Shown here: positions 18,796 to 29,416 of the stretch, piece after piece
Layout: each line of letters starts with the position of its first letter
Numbering within the stretch: position 1 is the first letter of the stretch
Assembly: GCF_003096275.1 (NCBI RefSeq)
Contig: NZ_QENQ01000001.1
Location: 2,228,731-2,292,730 of the forward strand
Origin: Sphingomonas pokkalii
Lineage (GTDB): Bacteria > Pseudomonadota > Alphaproteobacteria > Sphingomonadales > Sphingomonadaceae
Length of the DNA stretch: 64,000 nt
Reading direction: 5' to 3'
Translations under genes and position numbers: made by a program
The notes under the pieces: generated by a model
Database searches by the model: none
Told to the model about the DNA's origin: nothing
The model's input: the letters and a program-made list of their open reading frames with translations, nothing else

Positions 18796-18809
18796 CTGCC
18801 TCGACGCGG

Positions 18810-18896
18810 TGGTGCGGACGGCGGGACTCGAACCCGCACGCCCCGAAGGGCAGAAGATTTTAAGTCTCCGGCGTCTACCGGTTCCGCCACGTCCGC
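18810..18896 (-). tRNA. tRNA-Leu (anticodon TAA)
   Basis: Minus-strand cloverleaf with a long variable arm. Acceptor GCGGACG pairs with CGTCCGC; anticodon loop CTTAAAA flanked by GGAGA / TCTTC; variable arm around TGCCCTTCGGGGC; T-arm GGGTTCGAGTCCC. The 3' CCA is encoded (18810-18812). Confidence 0.95.
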
Positions 18897-18943
18897 GCGG
18901 ACGGCAGCCAAGACGCTGCCGCACGTCGCATGTCAAGCACGCA

Positions 18944-19222
18944 TCACACGTTCAGGCGCGCCCGCATTTCCTTGCCTGGCTTGAAATAGGGAACGCGCTT
19001 GGCGTCCACCTCCACGGCCTCGCCGGTCCGCGGATTGCGCCCCACCCGCGCATCGCGCGCACGTGTGGAAAACGCACCGAAACCGCGGAGCTCAACGCGG
19101 CCATCTTCGCTCAGCCGGCCGACGATATCGTCGAAGAAGACCGAGACGATCTTTTCGACTTCCCGAACCGAAAGGCCCGGATTTTCGTCCACCAGCAACT
19201 GCACCAACTCAGAACGGATCAT
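18944..19222 (-). CDS. ihfB: Integration host factor beta subunit
   Basis: DNA-bending HU/IHF family protein that works with IhfA. 92 residues: [18 protein letters not shown], then [30 protein letters not shown], with the DNA-clamping arm RNPRTGE and C-terminal [12 protein letters not shown]. The ATG 19222 has a very strong GGGAGGGGAG ribosome site; longer upstream frames are not family-like. It follows rpsA on the same strand, the classic rpsA-ihfB order. Confidence 0.95.
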   Translation of the reverse strand: MIRSELVQLLVDENPGLSVREVEKIVSVFFDDIVGRLSEDGRVELRGFGAFSTRARDARVGRNPRTGEAVEVDAKRVPYFKPGKEMRARLNV

Positions 19223-19344
19223 CCGCTCCCCTCCCTTGGCGCACACAACCAACCAATGGCTGCGCACGGCTATCCCCAAGGAAACCCTAGCGCTGTTGGC
19301 CAATCTTCATCAACCCGAAGATTCACCAATTTTCGATTTTAATT

Positions 19345-19385
19345 CAGAAAAGAAGGGGAAATGGGGGCAGCCAGGCCGCCCCCAT
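19345..19385 (-). terminator. Intrinsic terminator after rpsA
   Basis: Arms ATGGGGGC / GCCCCCAT (19361-19368 and 19378-19385) followed on the minus strand by a T-rich run (TTCCCCTTCTTTTCT). It separates rpsA from ihfB, so ihfB must have its own start or depend on read-through. Confidence 0.8.
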
Positions 19386-19394
19386 CCCATTCGA

Positions 19395-21107
<1,713 letters not shown>

Positions 21108-21446
21108 AGAAAAGTGGTTCCTAACGTTCGTTTTTTCCGGCCAACCGGTTGGATCCGGCGGTCTTGAGGGCCAGAAATGCCGCGGCGGCCGAATGCCGGT
21201 CGCGGCATCCTGCGCACGAAGGACCACGGAGGAACAGGCCGCGCCATGAACGCGAAAAGGGCGCATGGAAGCACGCTTCCATCGCCAACCTCCGGGGGCA
21301 TCCGCCCGCGGGACGCGCGCCCTGTACCCGGATCGCGGCGATTTCGCAAGGCGGAGCGCGTTTCCGGTATCGTTTCCTGCGCGGCGCGGCGATGGCCCTT
21401 CCGCCTTGCTTCTGTTAGGGTTTTCGCAACTGGACAGGGGGGCCGC
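21108..21446 (-). other. Gene-free rpsA leader / divergent promoter region
   Basis: 339 bases between the divergent rpsA and the 21447 membrane gene, with no credible coding frame. It holds several short palindromes, e.g. a GGAAGC(A)CGCTTCC element at about 21268-21281 and CAACCGGTTGG at about 21141-21151, and should contain the rpsA promoter and 5' UTR. S1 represses its own translation through a structured leader in E. coli; a similar role is plausible here but not shown. Confidence 0.5.
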
Positions 21447-22439
21447 ATGACCGTCGCACCGCGTCACCAGATCGCGCTATCCGGGCCATTGCTGGCCGCC
21501 GCGCCGATTCTGCTCACCCTGGCGGCGGCGATGGCGGTGCGCACGCCGATCGCGGTCGCGCATCCGCTGGCGGCGGGGCTGCTATTCCTTTGGGTCACCA
21601 GCGACACCAGCCTGCTCGCCGTGATCGCGCGCGCGGAGCGGCTGCGGCCGCCGGTGCGCAAGCTGGTTGCCACGCTTGCGATAGCCGCCCTCGCCGCCCT
21701 GCTGGTGCCGCCGCCGCCGGTGCGCGCGGCACTGCTTTCGCTACCCGGTCTCGCTGCAGCCATCGCGGTGCTGATGCTGGTCCATCTTAGCTGGGCCCTT
21801 GCCGCCGCCTTCCGGCAATGGCGCGCGGCATCGCAGGCGCGATGGATCGCCGCCGCGTCGGAACTGCTGCCGCCCGCGCTGGTCCGCCTCGCCGCCGCCG
21901 AGCTGCGCCTGCTCCATCTCGCCTTGTTCCGCTGGGGCGCACCGCCCGACGTGCCGCCAGGGTGCCAGGGCTTCGCCTATCACCGGCATCTGACGCCGAT
22001 GGCCGTCACGCTGCTGGCGCTGCAGACGATCGAAGTCGCGGTACACCATCTGCTGCTCGCGCATTGGAGCGCCTTCGCCGCCTATATCCTGTTCGTGCTG
22101 AGCGATATCGGGCTGGTCTATCTGATCGGGCTGATCAAGTCCTTTCGCCTGCGCCCGGTGCTGCTGACGCCGGAGGGCGTGCGCATCCGCACCGGCATCG
22201 CGATCGACCGGTTCGTTCCCTATGCCGATATCGCCGCAGTGGAGGCGGCGTTCGATTCAACGCTGGTGAAGGACAGGGGGACGCTGAACGCCGGGCTGCT
22301 CGCCTGGCCGAATCTGGTGCTGCTGCTGCACGATCCGCTGCCAGGGCGGCGTCGCCGCACGGCGATCGCCTTTCGCCTCGACGATCCCGAGCCGTTCGTG
22401 CGCGCGCTGCGCTGGCGGCTCGAGAGCAGACCGTCATAG
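21447..22439 (+). CDS. Membrane protein, unknown family
   Basis: 330 residues. At least seven hydrophobic segments, including ALSGPLLAAAPILLTLAAAMAV, LLSLPGLAAAIAVLMLVHLSWALAAAF and SAFAAYILFVLSDIGLVYLIGLI. The C-terminal 110 residues look cytoplasmic and PH-like: VLLTPEGVRIRTGIAIDRFVPYADIAAVE ... RTAIAFRLDDPEPFVRALRW, like bPH domains that follow membrane segments. The start ATG 21447 is preceded by GGGGGG. The product is unrecognised; convergent with cobS. Confidence 0.72.
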   Translation: MTVAPRHQIALSGPLLAAAPILLTLAAAMAVRTPIAVAHPLAAGLLFLWVTSDTSLLAVIARAERLRPPVRKLVATLAIAALAALLVPPPPVRAALLSLPGLAAAIAVLMLVHLSWALAAAFRQWRAASQARWIAAASELLPPALVRLAAAELRLLHLALFRWGAPPDVPPGCQGFAYHRHLTPMAVTLLALQTIEVAVHHLLLAHWSAFAAYILFVLSDIGLVYLIGLIKSFRLRPVLLTPEGVRIRTGIAIDRFVPYADIAAVEAAFDSTLVKDRGTLNAGLLAWPNLVLLLHDPLPGRRRRTAIAFRLDDPEPFVRALRWRLESRPS

Positions 22440-22451
22440 CGGCGCGCCGAG

Positions 22452-22473
22452 TCCTCCCCCTGGCGGGGGAGGA
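22452..22473. terminator. GC-rich hairpin between convergent genes
   Basis: Perfect nine-base arms TCCTCCCCC / GGGGGAGGA around TGGC, between the ends of the 21447 gene and cobS. No T-run. Resembles the CCCTCCCGC/GCGGGAGGG palindromes near hslU, so it may be a REP-type unit acting as a shared 3' structure. Confidence 0.5.
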
Positions 22474-22482
22474 TCGGCCTGC

Positions 22483-23487
22483 TTACGCCCGCCCGACCAC
22501 GCTTTCCGGCAGATCCTTGCCGAACACGCGCTGATAATATTCCGCCACCTGCGCCCGCTCGGCATCGTCGCACTTGTTGAGGAACGACAGGCGGAAGGCG
22601 AAGCCGACATCGCCGAAGATCAGCGCATTCTGCGCCCAGGTGATCACGGTACGCGGGCTCATCACGGTGGAGATATCGCCGTTGATGAAGCCGCGGCGGG
22701 TGAGTTCCGCCACGCGGACCATGTTCTCCACCGTCTCCTTGCCGCCCGGCTTGTCATATTCGCCGGACTTGGCGAGCACGATCCGCGCCTCGGTGGCGGC
22801 GGGCAGATAGTTGAGCGTGACCACGATGTTCCAGCGGTCCATCTGGCCCTGGTTGATCTGCTGGGTGCCATGGTACAGGCCGCTGGTGTCGCCCAGGCCC
22901 ACCGTGTTGGCGGTGGCGAACAGGCGGAACCACGGGCTGGGGCGGATCACCCGGTTCTGGTCGAGCAGGGTCAGCTTGCCCTCGGTCTCCAGCACGCGCT
23001 GGATCACGAACATCACGTCCGGGCGGCCCGCATCATATTCGTCGAACACCAAAGCCGTCGGCGTCTGCAACGCCCAGGGCAGCAGGCCTTCGCGGAATTC
23101 GGTGATCTGCTGGCCGTCCTTCAGCACGATCGCGTCGCGGCCGATCAGGTCGATGCGGCTGATATGCGCGTCCAGGTTGATGCGGATGCACGGCCAGTTG
23201 AGCCGCGCGGCCACCTGCTCGATGTGGCTCGACTTGCCGGTGCCGTGATAGCCTTGGATCATCACGCGGCGATTGTGCGCAAAGCCGGCCAGCACCGCGA
23301 GGGTGGTGTCCGGATCGAACACATAGGCGGGGTCCAGATCGGGCACCCGCTCGTCCGCCTCGCTGAACGCGGGGACTTCCATGTCGATGTCGATCCCGAA
23401 CAGGTCGCGCACCTTCACCATCTTGTCGGGCGCGGCGAGGATCGTGGTTTCCCGGCTGTCGGGCTGGGTGTTGGGGATGTCGGCCAT
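22483..23487 (-). CDS. cobS: Cobaltochelatase CobS-like AAA+ ATPase
   Basis: MoxR-type AAA+ ATPase. 334 residues. The N-terminal CobS segment ([45 protein letters not shown]) is diagnostic. Walker A is [15 protein letters not shown], Walker [23 protein letters not shown], sensor 1 [11 protein letters not shown]. In cobalamin synthesis CobS works with CobT and CobN to insert cobalt. Neither partner is here: the next genes on both sides are unrelated. Many sphingomonads keep CobS/CobT-like proteins without full cobalamin synthesis, so the real job may be different. Confidence 0.88.
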   Translation of the reverse strand: MADIPNTQPDSRETTILAAPDKMVKVRDLFGIDIDMEVPAFSEADERVPDLDPAYVFDPDTTLAVLAGFAHNRRVMIQGYHGTGKSSHIEQVAARLNWPCIRINLDAHISRIDLIGRDAIVLKDGQQITEFREGLLPWALQTPTALVFDEYDAGRPDVMFVIQRVLETEGKLTLLDQNRVIRPSPWFRLFATANTVGLGDTSGLYHGTQQINQGQMDRWNIVVTLNYLPAATEARIVLAKSGEYDKPGGKETVENMVRVAELTRRGFINGDISTVMSPRTVITWAQNALIFGDVGFAFRLSFLNKCDDAERAQVAEYYQRVFGKDLPESVVGRA

Positions 23488-23567
23488 GGGTCTTAAAATC
23501 CTTGAGTCCGTTCGGGGACTAGAGGCTTGTTTGCCGCACTGCAACCGCATGTCCCCTTGGGGCAGGA

Positions 23568-24230
23568 TCAGGCGGCGATCTTCGGCGGCAGCAGGAACAG
23601 ATCGGCGAAGGCGGCGGCGCGGCCGGTATCGCCCTCCACCACAAACCTCCCCTCCCCCAACGCGAAGGCCAGCGGCATCGATCCGAACAGCACCGGCAGA
23701 AAATCATTGGGTTCGCCGATGAACACCGCCTCCGCCCCGGCCAACGTACCCCGCTCGACCGCCAGCGCGCCGTCGGCGATGATCGCGAGATAGGCCTCCT
23801 CCCCCAGCCGGAAGCCGATCCGCCCGGCCCATCCCGCCGCCTTGTCCGGCAGCAGCAGCATCCGCAGCGCCAGCAGCAGCGACACGCGCGAAAAGGGCAG
23901 GCTCGGATCGTGCTGGGGGGAGCGCAGCGCCCAGCGCCCCATCGCCATCACCACCGGCTCCGCCTCATAGCCCCAGGGGGTAAGCGCATAAACCTGCACG
24001 CTGGCCGGCGGCGGCAGCTTTTCGCGGACGACGATGCCGTCCGCCTCCAGCCCGGCCAGCCGCTGGCTAAGGACATTGGCGCTGAGCCCCGGCAGGCCGG
24101 CACGAATTTCTCCGAAGCGGCGCGGCCCCAGCAGCAGCTCGCGGATGATGAGCAGCGCCCAGCGCTCGCCGACGAACTCCAGCGCCAGCGCGGTGCCGCA
24201 GGCGTCGTCGTAGCGGCGCTTCTTATCCAT
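23568..24230 (-). CDS. HxlR-family regulator with SCP2-like C-terminal domain
   Basis: 220 residues. N-terminal HxlR winged helix: [35 protein letters not shown], then [39 protein letters not shown]. Plain HxlR proteins end near residue 110; here a further domain of about 100 residues ([22 protein letters not shown] ... [20 protein letters not shown]) looks like an SCP2 sterol-carrier fold, a known pairing. Start ATG 24230 chosen; a GTG 24 bases upstream is open but sits within the operator-like repeat. Divergent from the VOC operon and a likely regulator of it. Confidence 0.85.
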   Translation of the reverse strand: MDKKRRYDDACGTALALEFVGERWALLIIRELLLGPRRFGEIRAGLPGLSANVLSQRLAGLEADGIVVREKLPPPASVQVYALTPWGYEAEPVVMAMGRWALRSPQHDPSLPFSRVSLLLALRMLLLPDKAAGWAGRIGFRLGEEAYLAIIADGALAVERGTLAGAEAVFIGEPNDFLPVLFGSMPLAFALGEGRFVVEGDTGRAAAFADLFLLPPKIAA

Positions 24231-24249
24231 GTTAGTTACTTTTTCTAAC
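24231..24249. promoter_or_regulatory. Inverted repeat, candidate HxlR operator
   Basis: GTTAG-N9-CTAAC (positions 24231-24249), immediately upstream of the regulator ATG and about 80 bases before the divergent VOC gene. The region is conspicuously AT-rich within GC-rich DNA. Inferred to be the autoregulatory operator. Confidence 0.5.
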
Positions 24250-24331
24250 TTCACCGTTGTTTTTTAGGATCGACGGAGGCACGAATCAAGCAGGCCGCGA
24301 CTCGAAACGCGGCAAAGCAGGAGAGAAGGCC

Positions 24332-24763
24332 ATGCCGAACCCCGTGTTCGTGAACCTGCCCGTCGCCGATGTGGCGCGCGCGACTGCCTTTTACGAAGCG
24401 ATCGGATGCACGATGGATCGGCGGTTCAGCGGGCCCACCGCCAGCGCGATGGTGTTTTCGGAATCGCTGACCTTCATGCTGCTCCACCGCGATTTCTTTC
24501 AAACCTTCACCCCGCGCGCGATCGCCGATGCGACGGCGGTGACGGAGGTGCTGATCGCCCTGCCGCTCGACGATCGCGCGGCGGTCGATACGTTGGTCGC
24601 AAAGGCGGTCGATGCTGGCGGCAGCGGCGATATCCGGCCGGTGCAGGACATGGGCTTCATGTACGGCCGCAGTTTCACCGATCCCGACGGCCATATCTTC
24701 GAGCCGTTCCATATGGACCAGGCCGCGGCGGAGGCTGCCATGGCCGCCGCCCAGCCGGCCTGA
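24332..24763 (+). CDS. VOC family (glyoxalase/dioxygenase superfamily) protein
   Basis: 143 residues, one vicinal-oxygen-chelate domain of the YodA/PhnB-like type: FVNLPVADVARATAFYEAIGCT at the start and MGFMYGRSFTDPDGHIFEPFHMD at the end. The HRDFF-type turn and C-terminal acidic Glu suit a metal site, but the reaction is unknown. The start ATG 24332 follows GAGAGAAGG. First gene of a four-gene run (this, DUF4287, DUF1428, two-domain VOC) with short gaps or overlap. Confidence 0.85.
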   Translation: MPNPVFVNLPVADVARATAFYEAIGCTMDRRFSGPTASAMVFSESLTFMLLHRDFFQTFTPRAIADATAVTEVLIALPLDDRAAVDTLVAKAVDAGGSGDIRPVQDMGFMYGRSFTDPDGHIFEPFHMDQAAAEAAMAAAQPA

Positions 24764-24779
24764 GCCTGGGAGCGCGCCG

Positions 24780-25010
24780 ATGTCGTTCCAAGCCTATCTC
24801 GACAATATCGAGGCCAAGACCGGCCGCAGCCCCGACGATTTCCGCCGTTATGCCGCCGAGAAGGGCTGGGCGGATCCGTCGGGCCTGCGCCCCGGCGTGA
24901 AGGCCGGCGTGATCGTCGACGATCTCAAGGCGCAGTTCGGGCTGGGGCACGGCCATGCGATGGCGATCGTCGCGTTGCTCAAGGGTGCCAAGCGCGAGGG
25001 CGATGCCTGA
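24780..25010 (+). CDS. DUF4287 protein
   Basis: 76 residues: MSFQAYLDNIEAKTGRSPDD, then LRPGVKAGVIVDDLKAQFGLGHGHAMAIVALLKG, the DUF4287 signature of a small helical protein of unknown function, often found beside VOC or DUF1428 genes. ATG 24780 is 16 bases after the VOC stop, with GGGAG close upstream. Confidence 0.85.
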   Translation: MSFQAYLDNIEAKTGRSPDDFRRYAAEKGWADPSGLRPGVKAGVIVDDLKAQFGLGHGHAMAIVALLKGAKREGDA

Positions 25011-25029
25011 TTCAAAGGGGAGACGCGCG

Positions 25030-25407
25030 ATGAGCTATCTCGACGGATATGTGATCCCGGTGCCGGAGGCGAAGAAGGAAGCGTATCGCGCGCTGGCGGC
25101 GGAGACGGCCGAACTGTTCCTGAAGTTCGGCGCGACGCGGGTGCTGGAGGGTTGGGGCGAGGACGTGCCGCACGGCACCGCCACCGATTTCTACCGCGCG
25201 ACGCTGGCCGAGCAAGGCGAGGCGGTGGTGTTCGCCTGGGTGCTGTGGCCGGACAAGCCGACGCGCGACGCCGGCTGGGGCAAGCTGATGGAAGCGCCCG
25301 AGATGCAGGGCCGGACGATGCCGTTCGACGGCAAGCGGATGTTCTGGGGCGGCTTCGAACCGATCGTCGAAATGGGCCGGAATGAAATCCAGGGAGGCAC
25401 AGCATGA
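25030..25407 (+). CDS. DUF1428 (YbaA-like) protein
   Basis: 125 residues: MSYLDGYVIPVPEAKKEAYR, then FLKFGATRVLEGWGEDVPHGTATDFYRA, and the C-terminal MPFDGKRMFWGGFEPIVE, typical of DUF1428, a dimeric alpha-beta barrel family of unknown role. AAGGGGAGA lies 8 bases upstream of ATG 25030. Its stop overlaps the next ATG (ATGA), so it is translationally coupled to the two-domain VOC gene. Confidence 0.88.
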   Translation: MSYLDGYVIPVPEAKKEAYRALAAETAELFLKFGATRVLEGWGEDVPHGTATDFYRATLAEQGEAVVFAWVLWPDKPTRDAGWGKLMEAPEMQGRTMPFDGKRMFWGGFEPIVEMGRNEIQGGTA

Positions 25408-26186
25408 CGAACCGGCACGGCGATTTCCTGTGGTATGAACTGATGACGCGCGATGCTGCCAGGGCATCGGCCTTTTACGGTTCGGTGGTCGGCTGGCAGG
25501 TGGCGGACGCGCCGCCCGGCGGGCCGGAGTACCGCATGATCGCGGCCCCCGATGGCAATGCCGGCGGGATGCTGCAGCTCGACAATGCGATGCTGGCGGC
25601 GGGAGCGAAGCCGACATGGCTCGTCTATTTCGCGGCGGACGACGTCGATGCCAGCGTGGCCGCGATCACGGCGGCGGGCGGCACGGTGCTGGTGCCGGCC
25701 TGGGATGCGGCCGGCGTCGGCCGGATCGCGATGGTCACCGATCCGCAAGGCATTCCCTTCTATGTGATGCGCGGCGCGACCGAGGACGCGACCAGCACGG
25801 TCTTTCAGCGCAACGGCCTGGGCCATGTCGGCTGGAACGAACTGCTCACGCCCGATGCCGAAGCCGCGCTTGGCTTCTACCACCGCCAGTTCGGGCTGAC
25901 CCGGCTGGGCGGGATGCCGATGGGCGAGATGGGCGAATACAGCTTCATCGGCCGGGAAGCCGATGCGCCGGTGGGCGCGATCATGCGATCCCCGCCCGGC
26001 GCCGCGCCCGGCTGGAGCTTCTATTTCCGGGTCGACGATGTCGATGCCGCCAAGGATCGCGTCACGGCTGGCGGCGGCACCATCGTCATGGAGCCGATGG
26101 ACGTGCCGGGCGGAGAGCGCGTGCTGCAGGCGGCGGATCCGGATGGCGCGCTGTTCGGGCTGGTAAGCGGACAGGAAAGCGGCTGA
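25404..26186 (+). CDS. Two-domain VOC family protein
   Basis: 260 residues with two tandem VOC domains: DFLWYELMTRDAARASAFYG at about 6-120 and VGWNELLTPDAEAALGFYHR at about 137-258. Each ends in a VTDPQG or AADPDG turn. Similar to Cfp30B/hydroxylase-like VOC proteins; the reaction is unknown. Its ATG overlaps the DUF1428 stop. Last gene of the HxlR-linked operon. Confidence 0.88.
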   Translation: MTNRHGDFLWYELMTRDAARASAFYGSVVGWQVADAPPGGPEYRMIAAPDGNAGGMLQLDNAMLAAGAKPTWLVYFAADDVDASVAAITAAGGTVLVPAWDAAGVGRIAMVTDPQGIPFYVMRGATEDATSTVFQRNGLGHVGWNELLTPDAEAALGFYHRQFGLTRLGGMPMGEMGEYSFIGREADAPVGAIMRSPPGAAPGWSFYFRVDDVDAAKDRVTAGGGTIVMEPMDVPGGERVLQAADPDGALFGLVSGQESG

Positions 26187-26210
26187 CGGCGGCGCGCACC
26201 CGGACCGCGG

Positions 26211-27371
26211 TCAGGCGGGAATGCCGTCGACTTCCTGCCTGGCCGCGCGTGCCTTGTGCCAGCGCTGCAACTGGCTTTTCATATCCAGCGCGGGCTTCTC
26301 GACCAGGTGCCACGACGCGAACGCCAGTGGCGCGGTGACGGCGGCGACGGCCAGCGTGAGCATGATCGGGGGCAGGTGCACGCCCAGAGTGATGAACATC
26401 GCCAGCACCGGCATGGCATAGATGTACATGCCGAACGAGTAATCGCCCCAGTTCGCCGAAAAATTGCCGCTGCGAAAGCCCGCGCACAACACGAAATAGG
26501 CCGCCGCGATGGTACGGGCGTGGCCAGCGAAGCCGGTATTCTGCAGCAGGCACGCGGCGATCAGCACGCCGATCGCCGCGATCCAGTTCAGCGGGACGCG
26601 CGAACGGAAGATATAGAGCGCGATGCCCAGCGCGAAGGCGGCCCACAGCCGCGAGAACTGATCGACGAAATAGATCTTGCTGCCGATCTTGGCGGCCAGC
26701 GCGCCATGGACGGCGGGGATATCGGTGAGCAGCGCCAAGGCGAAGCTCGCCACCAACGCTGCGACGACCGCCCTTCGCCCGCCGAGATATTTGGCCGCCG
26801 TGAACAGGATGCCGAGAATGCAATAGCAATAGCATTCCCAAGGGATGGTCCACAGCGATCCGTTCACGTTGCACAGCGCCGTCCCACACTGCACGCCGGG
26901 CAATTCGTAATGGGGACGCAGCGTGGCGGCACCGAGCACGAACTCCAGGAACTTGGGATCGGCCATATAGGCGGTGGTGGAAAGCCGGGAGAAGAACATC
27001 CCCATCAGCCCCACCACGATCGCCATCACCATCAGGCCCGGCCAGATCCGGGAAACCCGCGATGCCGCATAATCGAGGATGGAATCGCGCCGTTCCAGGC
27101 TGCGATAGACGAGGAAGCCGGAAAGAACGAAGAATCCGTCCACCGCGAACCACGAGATCGGCCAGCCGAGCAACGGCTTCAGCGCATCGGTGTCGTGCAA
27201 GGGGTAATAGGAATGCGAGTAGATCACCGCCGTCGCCAGAATCAACCGCACCGCATTGAGGTTGTTCGACGATTTCTGGAGGTCTTTGTCGGTGATGAAA
27301 TGCGTCGCCGGCGTGGAATCGACGGCGGGCAGTTCGAACGCGTCGATACGATCATTCACGGCGGTCGTCAT
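26211..27371 (-). CDS. Acyltransferase 3 (OafA-like) membrane protein
   Basis: 386 residues, about ten membrane segments. It carries the acyltransferase_3 signs: NNLNAVRLILATAVIYSHSYYPL with the early catalytic His, WFAVDGFFVLSGFLVYRSLERR, and DPKFLEFVLGAATLRP. These enzymes O-acylate extracellular sugars, lipids or antibiotics. The target here is unknown and no polysaccharide genes adjoin. ATG at 27371. Confidence 0.9.
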   Translation of the reverse strand: MTTAVNDRIDAFELPAVDSTPATHFITDKDLQKSSNNLNAVRLILATAVIYSHSYYPLHDTDALKPLLGWPISWFAVDGFFVLSGFLVYRSLERRDSILDYAASRVSRIWPGLMVMAIVVGLMGMFFSRLSTTAYMADPKFLEFVLGAATLRPHYELPGVQCGTALCNVNGSLWTIPWECYCYCILGILFTAAKYLGGRRAVVAALVASFALALLTDIPAVHGALAAKIGSKIYFVDQFSRLWAAFALGIALYIFRSRVPLNWIAAIGVLIAACLLQNTGFAGHARTIAAAYFVLCAGFRSGNFSANWGDYSFGMYIYAMPVLAMFITLGVHLPPIMLTLAVAAVTAPLAFASWHLVEKPALDMKSQLQRWHKARAARQEVDGIPA

Positions 27372-27418
27372 GATTCCCCCTGCGGTGGCGGGGGGATATC
27401 ATTAGATAGAATTTAACG

Positions 27419-28732
27419 CTAGCGCTTGAGGATATCCAGCGCCGCGGCGGTCATCGCTTCGGTGGCGGTGCCGATCACCGCCTCGGCATCGGGAGCCCAT
27501 TGCGCGCTGTGGAGCGAGGGGAGCGTGCCCTTGCCGGCCTGCGCCGCCTCCCATTTCGCCTTGGGCACGCCGCCCACCCAGAAAATCGTGCTCTGGATGC
27601 GCTGATCGGCCAGCCAGTAGCGGCTGAAATCCTCGCCGCCCATCACCGCCTTGGTCTCCACCACCCGGTCCTGGCCGAAGCGGGCGGCGAACAGCGCCTG
27701 CAGCCGCCCGACCAACGGCTGGGTGTTGAAGGTGGCGGGCGTATATTCGTCCTTCACCGTCACCACCGGCATCCGGTCTTCCGGCACACCGGCGGCGATC
27801 GCCTCGCCCCGCGCGATCCGGGCGATGCCGTCGAGCAATTGCTTGCGCGCCTCGGGCGTGAAGCTGCGGACGGTGAGCAGCATCGTCACGTCGTTGCCGA
27901 TGATGTTGTGCTTCGATCCGCCATGGATCGCGCCCACCGTCACCACCGCCGGCTGCTGCGGGTCCATCTCGCGGGCCACCAGCGTTTGCAGCGTGGTGAC
28001 GATGCGCGCGGCGAGAACGATCGGATCCTTGGTGGTGTGCGGATAGGCACCGTGCCCGCCCACACCCTTCACCACCACGTCCACCGAATCGACATTGGCC
28101 AGCGCATAGCCGGGCGTCAGGCCGATCTGCCCGGCAGGCTGGCCGGCGCTGTCGTGAAAGGCGATGGCATAATCGGGCTTGGGGAAGCGCGTGAACAGGC
28201 CGTCGTCCAGCATGTCCTTGGCGCCGCGCCCGCGCTCCTCGGCCGGCTGCGCGATCATCACCACGGTGCCGTGCCATTTGTCCTTCATCGCCGCCAGGTT
28301 GCGCAGCGTGCCCACCCAGGTCGCCATATGCGTGTCGTGGCCGCAGGCGTGCATCACGCCGCTCTCGATCCCCTCGTCGGTCACCGCCCGCACCTTCGAG
28401 GCGAAGGGCAGCCCGGTATCCTCGATCACCGGCAGCCCGTCCATATCGGCCCGGATCAGCAGCACCGGGCCGGCGCCGTTGCGCAGCACCGCGACCACGC
28501 CGGTGCCGCCGACCTTTTCGGTAACGTCATATCCCGCCGCGCGCGCCGCCGCCGCCAGCTTGGCCGCAGTCTTCTCCTCGTGCAGGCTCAGTTCGGGGTT
28601 GGCGTGGAGATCGCGATAGAGCGTCATCAGCGCCGGCATCGCCTTGGCGGTCGCATCGCGCACCGGATCGGCGGTCGCGGCACCGGGCGCGGCCAGGCTC
28701 ATCGCCCCCGCGAGCAGAAAAGGTCCAAACAT
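27419..28732 (-). CDS. M20D amidohydrolase/carboxypeptidase, exported
   Basis: 437 residues with signal peptide (FLLAGAMSLAAPGAATA). Metal-dependent hydrolase of the hippurate/IAA-amino acid hydrolase group: YRDLHANPELSLHEEKTA, LIRADMDGLPV, metal ligands in HACGHDTHMA, catalytic Glu in QPAEERGRGA, dimerisation His in GHGAYPHTT, and the last ligand near LHSAQWAPD. It cleaves N-acyl amino acids; exact substrate unknown. Confidence 0.92.
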   Translation of the reverse strand: MFGPFLLAGAMSLAAPGAATADPVRDATAKAMPALMTLYRDLHANPELSLHEEKTAAKLAAAARAAGYDVTEKVGGTGVVAVLRNGAGPVLLIRADMDGLPVIEDTGLPFASKVRAVTDEGIESGVMHACGHDTHMATWVGTLRNLAAMKDKWHGTVVMIAQPAEERGRGAKDMLDDGLFTRFPKPDYAIAFHDSAGQPAGQIGLTPGYALANVDSVDVVVKGVGGHGAYPHTTKDPIVLAARIVTTLQTLVAREMDPQQPAVVTVGAIHGGSKHNIIGNDVTMLLTVRSFTPEARKQLLDGIARIARGEAIAAGVPEDRMPVVTVKDEYTPATFNTQPLVGRLQALFAARFGQDRVVETKAVMGGEDFSRYWLADQRIQSTIFWVGGVPKAKWEAAQAGKGTLPSLHSAQWAPDAEAVIGTATEAMTAAALDILKR

Positions 28733-28783
28733 CCAGCCCCCTGTTCCAGCATGGCGCGAGTGTCTCGCGCCACCGGCCCGCTG

Positions 28784-29416
28784 TCAAATCCCGGTGGGCA
28801 CCATCTCCACCACGTCCAGCTTCGATTCGAAGCGGGGATACGGCATCACGAACCGCCAGCGCCGCGCCTCGATCTGCTCACCATAGCCGAGCAGATCGCG
28901 CGCATTGTCGATGCCGTAGCGCAGCGGCGCGCTTTCGTCGCCGATCTCGAGCGTGCCGATGAAGATCACCCGGGCCCTGGTTTCGGGAAAGATATTCCCT
29001 TCCGCACGCTGCACCCCGCCGCTCACGCGGAAATGGAGGACCTCCCCCACCTGGGTAAGCGTGCAGGGTTGCCAATCACCGATGGTCAGCGGCGACACCG
29101 CCGTACCGGCGCCGCCCAGCTTGTAGGTGCGGCACCGGTAGCTGCCCGCCGGCGGCATCGCATCGCCCAGCGCGCGATCGGGATCGAACAGCGTCGGGTC
29201 CCCGGCGATCACGGCGGGGTTGGCGGCCTTGGCCAGCGGCAGCGCCTCTTCCCAGGCGTCGCGCCATTTGCGCAGCCGCTCGCGATCGGCATCGGTGGCG
29301 ATCGGCCGCCAGCCGACGCTGGTGTCGATCCGCGGCGTCGTCGCCTCGCGATAGACGCCGCAACCGCCCAGCATCCCGGCCAGCCCGGCCATGGCGACCA
29401 GCGTGCGCAGGATCAT
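28784..29416 (-). CDS. DUF4893 lipoprotein
   Basis: 210 residues with a lipobox (LAGMLGGC). Core LRKWRDAWEEALPLAK, PPAGSYRCRTYKLGG and C-terminal ARRWRFVMPYPRFESKLDVVEMVP fit DUF4893, an exported family of unknown function. A second, diverged copy lies at 56148-56807. The ATG at 29416 overlaps the stop of the upstream bdhA by 4 bases, so it is coupled to it. Confidence 0.82.
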   Translation of the reverse strand: MILRTLVAMAGLAGMLGGCGVYREATTPRIDTSVGWRPIATDADRERLRKWRDAWEEALPLAKAANPAVIAGDPTLFDPDRALGDAMPPAGSYRCRTYKLGGAGTAVSPLTIGDWQPCTLTQVGEVLHFRVSGGVQRAEGNIFPETRARVIFIGTLEIGDESAPLRYGIDNARDLLGYGEQIEARRWRFVMPYPRFESKLDVVEMVPTGI

